Assembly (NCBI GenBank): GCA_037137555.1
Contig: JBAXKA010000001.1
Span: forward strand, 1 to 64,000
Reading direction: 5' to 3'
DNA length: 64,000 nt
Source of the DNA: UBA9630 sp037137555
Lineage (GTDB): Bacteria; Patescibacteriota; Minisyncoccia; Moranbacterales; UBA2206
Made by a program: the position numbers and the translations under genes. The notes under the pieces were generated by a model. That model did not search any database. It was not told the origin of the DNA and saw only the letters and a list, made by a program, of their open reading frames with translations. This document shows, one piece after another, positions 17,887 through 25,534 of this stretch (position 1 is the stretch's first letter; each line of letters begins with the position of its first letter).

Positions 17887-17895
17887 TAAAGAAAC

Positions 17896-17931
17896 AATCC
17901 CGAAGTGTATATTTTATACTTCGGGATTTTT
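17896..17931 (+). terminator. Terminator after the GH5 gene
   Basis: AATCCCGAAGTGTATA and TATACTTCGGGATT pair with one bulged G, followed by TTTTT. It lies between convergent genes, but the T-run favours the plus strand. Confidence 0.85.
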
Positions 17932-17991
17932 AATTATTTAAACTCGTTTGTTTCTAGCATAAAGTTTATTTCCTGAGTTATTAAAAAATAT

Positions 17992-18996
17992 TTAATCCGC
18001 TATTAAATTCTTAATAATTTTCACCATAATTTCTTTTTCTTTTGGATCACTTTCTGCGACAAGAAGCGCGAGCGCCGTGAGAGCATTATCATTAATCTTT
18101 CTCTCACCGCTCATACGATAGAGATAATCCGACTTGTCTAGAAAATATACGAACAAAAATGCACCTGAGCGTTTATTGCCATCAGAAAATGGATGGTCTT
18201 TGATCGTGAAATATAAGAGATGTGCCGCTCGATCTTCGATTGTTGGATAGAGTTCTTTTTTGCCAAAAGTTTGATAAAGTCCCTTGACAATTCCCTCAAA
18301 ACTCCCGCCTCTTGCTTGCCCAAATAAATCGCTAGCTTCTTTTTTATTAACTAGCTCTTTTTTCAATTCCAAAATTACTTGCAAGCATTTTTTATAGGAT
18401 AGCACAAATTTAGTTTTTCCGCCCCTCATTTCTTTCAAACTCCCTTTGTCATATTGTTCGAGCATTGTCAATGTTTTAGCATAAGCAGAAAGTAAATTCA
18501 AAATCTCACCAGATTGTCCTGCCAGCAATTCTTTTTTTGACTTTTTTTGCAAAAAATCAATGGTCATTTTTAGTTCATTGAATTTTTCTTGTGCTTCCAT
18601 GAGGCGTTTTTCATTAATGACATAGCCTTGTAGCAAATATTTTCTTAAAACATTTGTCGCCCATTTTCTAAAATGAATAGCTCTTGCAGAATTTGTCCTG
18701 TAGCCCACCGCTAAGATAACATCCAAACCATAAAACATCACTGGTTTATCAGAATTTGCAATGTGCAAAAAATGCACATTACTTTTTTCGTCTATTTCTT
18801 TGTCGGAAAAAATTGCTTTAATGTGCTTAGCAATGACAGATCTTTCTTTTCCAAACAAAGTTGCAATTTCTCTTTGTCTAAGCCAGATAGCCTCCTCTTT
18901 AAATTGCACTTCCAACTCAACCTCATTTTTCGTGGTTTTATAGATAATAATTTCACCTCTATTGAATTCGTCTTTTTTTATTGTAGTTTTTTTCAT
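17992..18996 (-). CDS. RhuM-Fic fusion protein
   Basis: 334 aa. The N-terminal half (about 1-150) is a RhuM-type domain (EVQFKEEAIWLRQREIATLFG, then AVGYRTNSARAIHFRKWATNVLRKYL), a putative DNA-binding fold of phage and virulence origin. The C-terminal half is a Fic/Doc domain with the AMP-transfer motif HPFSDGNKRSG (near 270). No clear inhibitory (S/T)xxxE(G/N) helix is evident. Fic enzymes usually AMPylate proteins; here it could be a toxin or a regulator. It lies 20 bp after ftsW and may be co-transcribed with trmD-ftsW. Confidence 0.88.
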   Translation of the reverse strand: MKKTTIKKDEFNRGEIIIYKTTKNEVELEVQFKEEAIWLRQREIATLFGKERSVIAKHIKAIFSDKEIDEKSNVHFLHIANSDKPVMFYGLDVILAVGYRTNSARAIHFRKWATNVLRKYLLQGYVINEKRLMEAQEKFNELKMTIDFLQKKSKKELLAGQSGEILNLLSAYAKTLTMLEQYDKGSLKEMRGGKTKFVLSYKKCLQVILELKKELVNKKEASDLFGQARGGSFEGIVKGLYQTFGKKELYPTIEDRAAHLLYFTIKDHPFSDGNKRSGAFLFVYFLDKSDYLYRMSGERKINDNALTALALLVAESDPKEKEIMVKIIKNLIAD

Positions 18997-19016
18997 AAAA
19001 TTTATTTTCTAATCAT

Positions 19017-20129
19017 CTAATTATTTGAACTAGTCTGCTTAGAAATATTTAAAAGCACACCGATTCCCGCCATCAGAAAAATAAGAGATGTTCCGCCATA
19101 GCTAATAAACGGTAATGGAATTCCTGTGAGTGGAATAATTCCAGAAATGGCTGAAATATTAATGAGGGCTTGAAAAGTTATCCAGCAAGTAATGCCCACT
19201 GCGGTAAGTTGCGAAAAACGATCTGGTGCATTTTTGGCAATCCGAAAACCGATCATGGCAAGAGCTAAAAATAAAAAAACTAAAATTAAAACTCCGATCA
19301 GTCCCAATTCTTCTCCGATAATGGCAAAAATAGAATCGCCGACTGGTTCTGGCAAATAATTAAATTTTTGCATGCTATGCCCCAATCCTACTCCAAAAAT
19401 TCCACCTGAACCAATAGCCAGAAGTGCTTGATTAATTTGATAGCCAATTCCTCGCGGATCTAATTCGGGATGCAAAAAAACTAAAAATCGATCCATACGA
19501 TAAGATTCAAATTTAATTAGCAGTGCAAGTGCCGCGAAACCAGAACCAGCAATCATAAACATATGGGAAAGTCTGGCACCGGAAATAAAAAAAATCGACA
19601 TAGCAATAAAAATAATCACACCAAGCGTTCCCATGTCCGGTTGTTTTTCCAAAAGAAAACTAACCACACCAACCACTGCTAAAAATGGCAACAAACCTTC
19701 ATAGAAATCCTTCACTTTTTCCGCGCGACTTTCCAGCCAAGCTGACAGATAAATAATAATTGCTAATTTTAGCATTTCTGAGGGCTGAAAAGAAAACGGA
19801 CCAAGTTGCAACCAACGACTCGCACCATAAACTTTGGAGCCGACACCTGGTACAAAAACTAAAATAAGCAAAAAAATACTCAGAATAAAAAAAGGAAAAG
19901 CAATTTTTCTCCAAAAATTATAATTGATTTTTTGAGTTACATATAAAATAAATAATCCTGGCAAAACTCCATAAAATAATTGATGCTTAAAAAAATAATA
20001 AGAATCACCAAAGCGACTACGCGAATAAGCGATGCCAGCCGAAGCAATCATTGCCAAACCAAAAATAACTAACAGTGAAGTTATAAATAATAAGTTTTTA
20101 TTTATTTCATGTTCTTTATATTTTGTCAT
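19017..20129 (-). CDS. ftsW: SEDS glycosyltransferase FtsW
   Basis: 370 aa with about ten membrane segments. A SEDS-family peptidoglycan polymerase of the divisome (or elongasome, RodA). FtsW is favoured by NINYNFWRKIA...GSKVYGASRWLQLGPFSFQPSE, PDMGT, and the C-terminal GIPLPFISYGGTSLI. It overlaps the trmD stop by 14 bp. Lipid II is polymerised in the periplasm-facing cavity, with a class B PBP as partner that is not in the window. Confidence 0.92.
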   Translation of the reverse strand: MTKYKEHEINKNLLFITSLLVIFGLAMIASAGIAYSRSRFGDSYYFFKHQLFYGVLPGLFILYVTQKINYNFWRKIAFPFFILSIFLLILVFVPGVGSKVYGASRWLQLGPFSFQPSEMLKLAIIIYLSAWLESRAEKVKDFYEGLLPFLAVVGVVSFLLEKQPDMGTLGVIIFIAMSIFFISGARLSHMFMIAGSGFAALALLIKFESYRMDRFLVFLHPELDPRGIGYQINQALLAIGSGGIFGVGLGHSMQKFNYLPEPVGDSIFAIIGEELGLIGVLILVFLFLALAMIGFRIAKNAPDRFSQLTAVGITCWITFQALINISAISGIIPLTGIPLPFISYGGTSLIFLMAGIGVLLNISKQTSSNN

Positions 20130-20778
20130 TTTTTTCTCGCCATTTTTTTATTTCATTATGATTTCCGCTCATAAGCACTGCTGGCACTGGCCAATTATTA
20201 AATTCTTGCGGTTTGCTATATTGTGGATGTTCTTTGTAGTTTTTAATTTTATGGGATTCATTTTTAGCGCTTTCAGCATTTCCCAATACTCCAGGCAAAA
20301 GTCGTGCAACAGAATCAACAATAATTAACGCGGGAATTTCTCCGCCCGTAAGCACATAATCTCCAATAGAAATTTCCTCATCAGCAATATTTTTTGCCAC
20401 TCGCTCATCTACGCCTTCATAGCGTCCACAAATCAAAACCAAATTAGTATATTTTGCCAACCGCTCTGCTGTTCTTTGTGTATATTTTTTGCCCTTAGCT
20501 GAAAAAAGAATTATTCGTGTATTAGCTTTATTTTGTTTTTTAGTAATTATTTTTTTTATTTTCTCAACACAAGCATAAATCGGCTGAACTTGAAGCACCA
20601 TTCCTGCTCCTCCGCCATATGGCGTATCATCAACCTTACCATTTTTATCGTCCGTATAATCTCGCAAATTATGCGTAAAAATTTCAATAAATTTATTTTT
20701 TTGAGCACGCCCAATAATTGATTCTTGCAAATAAGAATTTAAAATTTGAGGAAAAATTGTGATGATGTCGAAACGCAT
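20116..20778 (-). CDS. trmD: tRNA (guanine-N1-)-methyltransferase TrmD
   Basis: 220 aa. Methylates N1 of G37 in tRNAs with G36, which prevents +1 frameshifting. Trefoil-knot SPOUT motifs are present: DDTPYGGGAGMVLQ (about 50-65), CGRYEGVDERV, and SIGDYVLTGGEIPALII. The start MRFDIITIFPQ is typical. The first 11 codons lie in a 51-bp sequence that occurs again at 23563-23613, so the DUF262 gene upstream appears to have been inserted at this junction. Confidence 0.95.
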   Translation of the reverse strand: MRFDIITIFPQILNSYLQESIIGRAQKNKFIEIFTHNLRDYTDDKNGKVDDTPYGGGAGMVLQVQPIYACVEKIKKIITKKQNKANTRIILFSAKGKKYTQRTAERLAKYTNLVLICGRYEGVDERVAKNIADEEISIGDYVLTGGEIPALIIVDSVARLLPGVLGNAESAKNESHKIKNYKEHPQYSKPQEFNNWPVPAVLMSGNHNEIKKWREKNDKI

Positions 20779-20798
20779 ATTTTTTGGTGATTATTTTC
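20748..20798. repeat. 51-bp direct repeat, copy A (real trmD 5' end)
   Basis: Runs from within codon 11 of trmD through its start to the last codons of the upstream DUF262 gene. Identical to 23563-23613. The two copies bound the DUF262/GIY-YIG/methylase island (unit length 2815 bp). Confidence 0.95.
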
Positions 20799-21873
20799 CA
20801 GATTTAGTTCGATTACAATTCTTACAAAGCATCTGGCAATTTTTTGAAATTGTTTTTCCGCCTTCGTGCCAAGGTGTGATATGATCAGCTTCCATTTCTT
20901 CTGTTTCAAAATGTTCTTTGCATTTTATGCAAATGCCTTTTTGTTTTTCATAAATTTCCCTTTTTTGTTTATCTGCAAAAGCACGGATATTTAAATATTT
21001 TTCATTTCTTGTCAGAACATAAGGATAAATTCCAGATTTTTTTGTTACATCTTCATCTTGCATTAGTTTTGTGATTTCTTCTTCTAATTTTTCAAAATCA
21101 ACTTCTTGATCTTTGAATCGATTGTATAAATTCCCAAAAGAAACGCCTTTCATTTCTTTGCGATAATTGGGAAAAACAGCTTTAATCCAATTTATTATGC
21201 TTTGAAAATAGAGCCACAACTCATTGGCGTTTGGCTTGTGCTGATTTTCTGCCATATACTGCTCAATGTTTTCATCACTAATCCACGAAATAGCCGTTTC
21301 TAAATATTCTTGACGAATACTAGAACCATTTAAATAATCACTTCCAATACCATAGGCAGGGCAACCAGATTTACTAAAATATCTTTTGGCATCAGTTAAC
21401 CAAGTGCCAGTATAAATTGCATTTCGCAATTCTTGATCAGTTAATTTTTCACCAGCGATATTAATTGTTTTAAACCAATCTAGTTTTTCCTTATCATTTC
21501 CCTCGCAAAAATAAACCATAAGTTTATAATTCAAAATTTGCTCTTGCTCTATGTCGGTAAGATTGTGAAAAGATAAGTTATTTAGAAAAAAATTGCCTAC
21601 CACATATTCGCAAATACTAATTGTGCGTTGTTGTCCGTCCAAAACTTCAAAAGTTCCATCTTCATTTTTCACCCAATACATTACATTTAATGGAAAACTT
21701 TTTTGCACAGTTTCAATCACTAAATCTCTTTGCTTATCCTTATACACAAATTCTCTTTGATATTTTGGACGGATATTTAGTTTTCCACTATAGCCAACCA
21801 CACCTTCTTCATCATTATTAGCATACGCATCAACAATTTCTCTGATTGCGATTTCTTGTAGTTTAATTTTCAT
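20791..21873 (-). CDS. DUF262-HNH endonuclease (candidate restriction/defence nuclease)
   Basis: 360 aa. The N-terminal DUF262 domain (ParB/GmrS-like NTPase fold) has RPKYQREFVY (about 35) and VLDGQQRTISI (about 88). The C-terminal HNH zinc-finger nuclease has CIKCKEHF, then EADHITPWHEGG, then LCKNCNRTK (about 310-358). DUF262 proteins with HNH domains act in modification-dependent or phage-defence systems such as GmrSD. Here it lies in one island with an EcoRI-like adenine methylase, so a restriction role is plausible. Its last codons lie in the 51-bp flanking repeat. Confidence 0.87.
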   Translation of the reverse strand: MKIKLQEIAIREIVDAYANNDEEGVVGYSGKLNIRPKYQREFVYKDKQRDLVIETVQKSFPLNVMYWVKNEDGTFEVLDGQQRTISICEYVVGNFFLNNLSFHNLTDIEQEQILNYKLMVYFCEGNDKEKLDWFKTINIAGEKLTDQELRNAIYTGTWLTDAKRYFSKSGCPAYGIGSDYLNGSSIRQEYLETAISWISDENIEQYMAENQHKPNANELWLYFQSIINWIKAVFPNYRKEMKGVSFGNLYNRFKDQEVDFEKLEEEITKLMQDEDVTKKSGIYPYVLTRNEKYLNIRAFADKQKREIYEKQKGICIKCKEHFETEEMEADHITPWHEGGKTISKNCQMLCKNCNRTKSGK

Positions 21874-21884
21874 AAATAGTATAA

Positions 21885-22172
21885 TTAAAAGTTATTTTTT
21901 CTAGCCAATTCTGGTAATTTTTCAAATTGATTATGTATCAACGCTTCTTTTTTTTCTCTTCTCCAACCTTGCACTTGCTTTTCTCGATAAAATGCTTCAT
22001 CAATTCTAGCATATTCTTCAAAATAAACTAATTTAACTGGCAATCTCTTTTTTGTGTGATTTGCACCTTTTCCTGATTGATGTTGAGCCAAACGAAATTC
22101 CAAATCTTTTGTACTTCCAGTGTAGTAACTACCATCAGCACATTCTAAAATATACATGTATCCTTTACTCAT
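21885..22172 (-). CDS. GIY-YIG nuclease-superfamily protein
   Basis: About 95 aa from ATG 22172; the frame extends upstream to 22340, but that part is encoded by repeat sequence and has no family match. It has the YIG-like elements MYILECADGSYYTGSTKDLEFRLAQHQSG, a conserved Arg in that helix, the THKK-type TKKRLPVKLVYFEE segment, and a conserved Glu in EAFYREKQVQGW. It belongs to the small UPF0213-like group, of uncertain role (DNA repair or homing). 12 bp before the DUF262 gene. A palindromic repeat begins 2 bp upstream of its start. Confidence 0.85.
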   Translation of the reverse strand: MSKGYMYILECADGSYYTGSTKDLEFRLAQHQSGKGANHTKKRLPVKLVYFEEYARIDEAFYREKQVQGWRREKKEALIHNQFEKLPELARKNNF

Positions 22173-22173
22173 A

Positions 22174-22505
22174 CCCGTTGGTTGAGCTTGTCGAAACCAA
22201 TACTTACTAATTCGCAGGTGTTGCCTTCGATAAGCATAGACATTGTGTGTTGCCTTCGACGGGTGTGTTGCCTTCGACGGGCTCAGGCAACGGGAACGCA
22301 TCCGTTGGTTGAGCTTGTCGAAACCAACTGTCGAAACCAATCACCTACTCGTTGGTTGAGCTTGTCGAAACCAACACTCACACCAATTCGCTGAGTGTTG
22401 CCTTCGATAAACTCAGGCAACGGAGAAGGGTGTTGCCTTCGACGGGCTCAGGCAACGGGAACGCATTGTTGGTTGAGCTTGTCGAAACCAACTATCGAAA
22501 CCAAC
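22174..22505. repeat. BIME-like array of two palindromic repeat types
   Basis: Type A (GTTGGTTGAGC, TTGTCGAAACCAAC) occurs near 22176, 22304, 22351 and 22468. Type B (TGTTGCCTTCGACGG, GCTCAGGCAACGG) occurs near 22266, 22396 and 22431. Cut-down copies lie near 22219, 22248, 22327 and 22491. Both types share a TCGAA/TTCGA-centred core. GGAACGCAT links B to A twice. No gene lies in this 330-bp stretch beyond the artificial extension of the GIY-YIG frame. Confidence 0.92.
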
Positions 22506-22511
22506 ACCCAC

Positions 22512-23474
22512 CTAAATTTTCTTGTTTTTAATTAAAATTCTAAAATATGGACACTTTCCATTTATGCTTAAATCTTTTTCATCATCACCTTTGCGAAATT
22601 TTATAATCTCAAACTGCTCCGGATTATATTTATCTAAAAAAGTAATCGGCACGCCCATCGTTCCGGCATAATCCATTGGGATATCTTTTGTCTTATTAAT
22701 ATTTATTGCATCATAATTATCATATTTTGGATAATCTTCTGGATTATATTGTTTGTATAAAATTAAATCTTCGTGTCGTTTATTTATTTCTAAGTTAGTG
22801 AACCAGACAACACCAGAAACTCTAATCATTCCATCCTTATGATCTCCAGCAGTTGCATAATCTTCATAATGCGTATTAATAAAATGTGCCGCCCCACCAT
22901 TAAACCCATAGCCTAGCCATAATTTATCATCCTTGATCAATTTAAATATTTCTTTATATGTTATAGCATTTTGATGTCCAATAATAATAAACTTCTTATC
23001 ATACTCAACCAATTGTGCCACATATTCCCGAAACAAAGAAAAAGGCGGATTAGTCACCACGATATCAGCTTGCTTTAAAAGTTCAATACATTCAGGACTT
23101 CTGAAATCACCATTCTTTTTTAAATGCTTGATACCAATTTCTGAAATATCTGGCACTCGATTTTCATTTTTATCGCCAATGTATTCCAAATAAATCGCTT
23201 TTTCAGAATTATTTTGACTGAACAAATCGACACTTTGATTTTTATAACAAGTTGTGATTAATTTTTTGAGTCCTAGAAATTCAAAATTATAGGAAAAATA
23301 ATGAAAAAAATTGCTCACTCTTGGATCATCGCAATTGCAAAAAACTGTTTTGCCCTTGAAATGATTTTTATAATGAGCTAACTCTCTAGTGATATCCGCA
23401 AGTTGTGTATAAAACTCATCATTTTTGGCTTTGTTGGCTTTATGTAAATTTTGATTGGAAGATTTTCCTGCCAT
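22512..23474 (-). CDS. EcoRI-like adenine-specific DNA methyltransferase
   Basis: 320 aa. Matches the adenine-specific methyltransferase EcoRI family: KNDEFYTQLADITRELAHYK at the N-terminus and catalytic motif IV NPPFSLFREY (about 143). The second half (GYGFNGGAAHFI, VVWFTNLE, MGVPITFLDKYNPEQFEI) is also typical. It should methylate adenine in a specific site; the site is unknown. No EcoRI-type endonuclease is adjacent; the DUF262-HNH gene is the candidate partner. Confidence 0.9.
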   Translation of the reverse strand: MAGKSSNQNLHKANKAKNDEFYTQLADITRELAHYKNHFKGKTVFCNCDDPRVSNFFHYFSYNFEFLGLKKLITTCYKNQSVDLFSQNNSEKAIYLEYIGDKNENRVPDISEIGIKHLKKNGDFRSPECIELLKQADIVVTNPPFSLFREYVAQLVEYDKKFIIIGHQNAITYKEIFKLIKDDKLWLGYGFNGGAAHFINTHYEDYATAGDHKDGMIRVSGVVWFTNLEINKRHEDLILYKQYNPEDYPKYDNYDAININKTKDIPMDYAGTMGVPITFLDKYNPEQFEIIKFRKGDDEKDLSINGKCPYFRILIKNKKI

Positions 23475-23537
23475 AAAATTGAATAAATTGCTTAATTATT
23501 TTCAGCATATCTTTTTTTTATTTTGTGCCGTATTTCT

Positions 23538-23558
23538 ATTATACCAAAACAAATCAAA
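23538..23558 (-). promoter_or_regulatory. Extended -10 promoter of the methylase (repeated 21-mer)
   Basis: The minus strand reads TTTGATTTGTTTTGGTATAA then T: a TGG-TATAAT extended -10 (TATAAT at 23538-23543). The identical 21-mer is at 25023-25043. The leader to the methylase ATG is about 57 nt. Confidence 0.55.
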
Positions 23559-23562
23559 TCTC

Positions 23563-23613
23563 GAGGAAAAATTGTGATGATGTCGAAACGCATATTTTTT
23601 GGTGATTATTTTC
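23563..23613. repeat. 51-bp direct repeat, copy B (trmD 5' remnant)
   Basis: Carries the first 11 codons of trmD after the ATPase stop codon, then leaves trmD sequence. It marks the other boundary of the island. Here it also supplies the ATPase stop codon. Confidence 0.95.
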
Positions 23614-24907
23614 TTAAAAACTCCTCAAAAAAGTTTTTTATTTCAATCTTTCCTCCTTCTACCTTTATCTCTTCCGAATAACCCATCGTAATAAGCTGAG
23701 CTTTTTTAAGTTTAAATTTTTTCATCGCTTCTTTCAATCCAGCGATTTCTCTCTCTCTGTTTCCCTCATTCAACTCCCAACAAGCATTTATTGCTTTTTC
23801 AATTTTAACGCCTTTTCGCAAAAGAAAATCTATTTCATTTTTTCCTTTCCAATAAAAAATATCTTCGCCTTTTCGACGATATTCTAGAAAAACCATATTT
23901 TCAAAAATACGCCCCAAATTTTCACTGAATCGAAAAGAAACTGCTCGATAAATTCCCAAATCAATAACATACACTTTCTCCGGATTAGCTTTTTGCTTCA
24001 AATAAGAATAGTCAAATAAATTTATTCCTTGAGTTAAAAAAACATCCTGAGCGTAAGTAAAAAATTTATTCGCCGTAGGTTGAGAAATAGCCAGAGTTTT
24101 TTCCGCCCGATAACCGGAAAAGCTAGTAGCAATACTAGTTACTAGGTTTATATAATACTCCTTAATCTTTTTAGTATCTCGCACATCATATCTCTGCACA
24201 ATATCTTTTTCGATAATAGAAGAATAATAATCTTTTAAGAGTTGTAATTTATCTTGAACTTTCGAACTCAGAACCACGCGTGGAAAACCACCATACCGCA
24301 AATATTCCATAAACTGATTTTTCAATGCCGGCAGTTCCCTTCCGCCAGAAAAATTAATTAGCTTTTGTTTATTTTTAAAAAGCAGAAACTCCCAAAAACT
24401 CAAAGGAAATATTTCATTAGTATAAATTCTTCCCGTAAGTGCTGTACCATATTCCTTGGAAAGTAACTTGGAGGACGAACCAGTTATATAGAATTTTATT
24501 CGTTCTTCCCGATCATGGAGACCACGAACAAATTTTTCCCATCCGTCTATATACTGAACTTCATCAAGCACAATTAAAATTTTTCCTTCGGGACTGAATT
24601 TTTCCAAATAAGCATCCAGCAATTGAGCGAGAAACTCCAATTTCAGTTGTGGTGCGAAGGCTGGCTCTTCAAAATTGATATAGAGAGTATTCTCCTTGGG
24701 AAGTCCCTGCTCAACAGCTTTTTTTAAAACCTGAAGTAAAATAGTAGATTTTCCTGATCGCCTAATTCCAGAAACTATTGAAACTTCTTTGATATTCTTT
24801 TGTCGCAACAATTCTTTCACATAGCCAACCCGCTCTATGCCTGTTTCACGCACACCACCCCACAAATTCCAATAAGCCAGAATTTCAATGATTTGCACTT
24901 TATTCAT
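23606..24907 (-). CDS. AAA ATPase with DUF4143 domain (paralogue 1)
   Basis: 433 aa. P-loop SGIRRSGKST (about 46-55), Walker B ILIVLDEVQYI (about 108), sensor ITGSSSKLL, then a winged-helix-like middle and a C-terminal DUF4143 nuclease-like region (GKNEIDFLL near 350). This AAA_14/DUF4143 family is abundant in CPR and archaea; its function is not established. Two paralogues lie at 37099 and 38454. Its promoter carries a 26-bp inverted repeat. The stop codon lies in the 51-bp repeat. Confidence 0.9.
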   Translation of the reverse strand: MNKVQIIEILAYWNLWGGVRETGIERVGYVKELLRQKNIKEVSIVSGIRRSGKSTILLQVLKKAVEQGLPKENTLYINFEEPAFAPQLKLEFLAQLLDAYLEKFSPEGKILIVLDEVQYIDGWEKFVRGLHDREERIKFYITGSSSKLLSKEYGTALTGRIYTNEIFPLSFWEFLLFKNKQKLINFSGGRELPALKNQFMEYLRYGGFPRVVLSSKVQDKLQLLKDYYSSIIEKDIVQRYDVRDTKKIKEYYINLVTSIATSFSGYRAEKTLAISQPTANKFFTYAQDVFLTQGINLFDYSYLKQKANPEKVYVIDLGIYRAVSFRFSENLGRIFENMVFLEYRRKGEDIFYWKGKNEIDFLLRKGVKIEKAINACWELNEGNREREIAGLKEAMKKFKLKKAQLITMGYSEEIKVEGGKIEIKNFFEEFLRK

Positions 24908-24936
24908 ACATAAGTATAGTTTAGCAATTTATATCA

Positions 24937-24967
24937 AAATACTAAAGTATATTTTAGTATTTGTCAA
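24937..24967 (-). promoter_or_regulatory. Promoter with overlapping inverted-repeat operator
   Basis: Minus-strand TTGACA (24962-24967), 17-bp spacer, TAGTAT (24939-24944). An inverted repeat with 10-bp arms AAATACTAAA/TTTAGTATTT (24937-24962) covers the spacer and -10, as a repressor site would. Confidence 0.65.
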
Positions 24968-25040
24968 GCGATTTAATTCGCCCTTTATTTTCAAAAACAA
25001 CATTTATTCATGCTACATATTCATTATACCAAAACAAATC

Positions 25041-25070
25041 AAAAAAGGCTAACTTTCGTCAGCCTTTTTT
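25041..25070 (-). terminator. Terminator after khpA
   Basis: AAAAAAGGCT and AGCCTTTTTT pair with a 10-nt inner part; symmetrical, so it can act in both directions. Confidence 0.8.
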
Positions 25071-25092
25071 ATTTCACAAAATTTCAATCAAA

Positions 25093-25443
25093 TTAGACAA
25101 TATCACCAACAACATCATCAATACTTTTTCGCACTTCTTCTCTTGGCTCTCGTGGTTCGCGATCTTCTCTTGGTTTTCTTTCAGATCCTTCTGGTTCGTT
25201 AATTTTAAGATTGACTCTGGCATTATTTCTAGCACCAATCACACGAAGCAAAGTTCGCAAAGCTTTCGCAGTTGCTCCTTCACGACCAATTATCATTCCC
25301 ATATCCTCAGGATTGACATCGAGTGTAATAAGCACACCCATCTCATCGATTTTTCTTTCAACCTTAACATCATCCGGATTATTTACAACTTGTTTTACAA
25401 CATACTCAACAAACTCTTTGTCAGTCACTTGAATTGTAGTCAT
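25093..25443 (-). CDS. khpA: KH-domain RNA-binding protein KhpA-like
   Basis: 116 aa. A single KH domain with the GXXG loop in MIIGREGATAKALRTLL (about 49-65), matching the KhpA/YlqC family that binds RNA and partners KhpB. KhpA is normally about 75-80 aa; this one has an extra acidic/basic tail (PEGSERKPREDREPREPREE) of about 30 residues. It has its own consensus promoter and an 85-nt structured leader. Confidence 0.88.
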   Translation of the reverse strand: MTTIQVTDKEFVEYVVKQVVNNPDDVKVERKIDEMGVLITLDVNPEDMGMIIGREGATAKALRTLLRVIGARNNARVNLKINEPEGSERKPREDREPREPREEVRKSIDDVVGDIV

Positions 25444-25477
25444 TTTCGTATTTCTAGATTAAAGTTTATATTTTTTC

Positions 25478-25527
25478 GTAAGAACGCTTCGGAAGATCGA
25501 CCACCCACCATCGCTCTATTTTCTTAC
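25478..25527 (-). promoter_or_regulatory. 5'-leader hairpin of khpA
   Basis: GTAAGAA (25521-25527 read on the minus strand) pairs with TTCTTAC (25478-25484) at the very 5' end of the predicted transcript, enclosing a G-rich loop (GGTGGGTGG). It does not match a riboswitch I know. Confidence 0.45.
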
Positions 25528-25534
25528 TTTCTAT

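Noticed and set aside
22172..22340. N-terminal extension of the GIY-YIG protein
   Set aside because: Those 56 codons are made of palindromic repeats and have no counterpart in the family; the domain begins at the ATG at 22172.
22174..22505. CRISPR array
   Set aside because: Repeats are palindromes of two alternating types with irregular, non-unique spacing and truncated copies; no cas genes are in the window.
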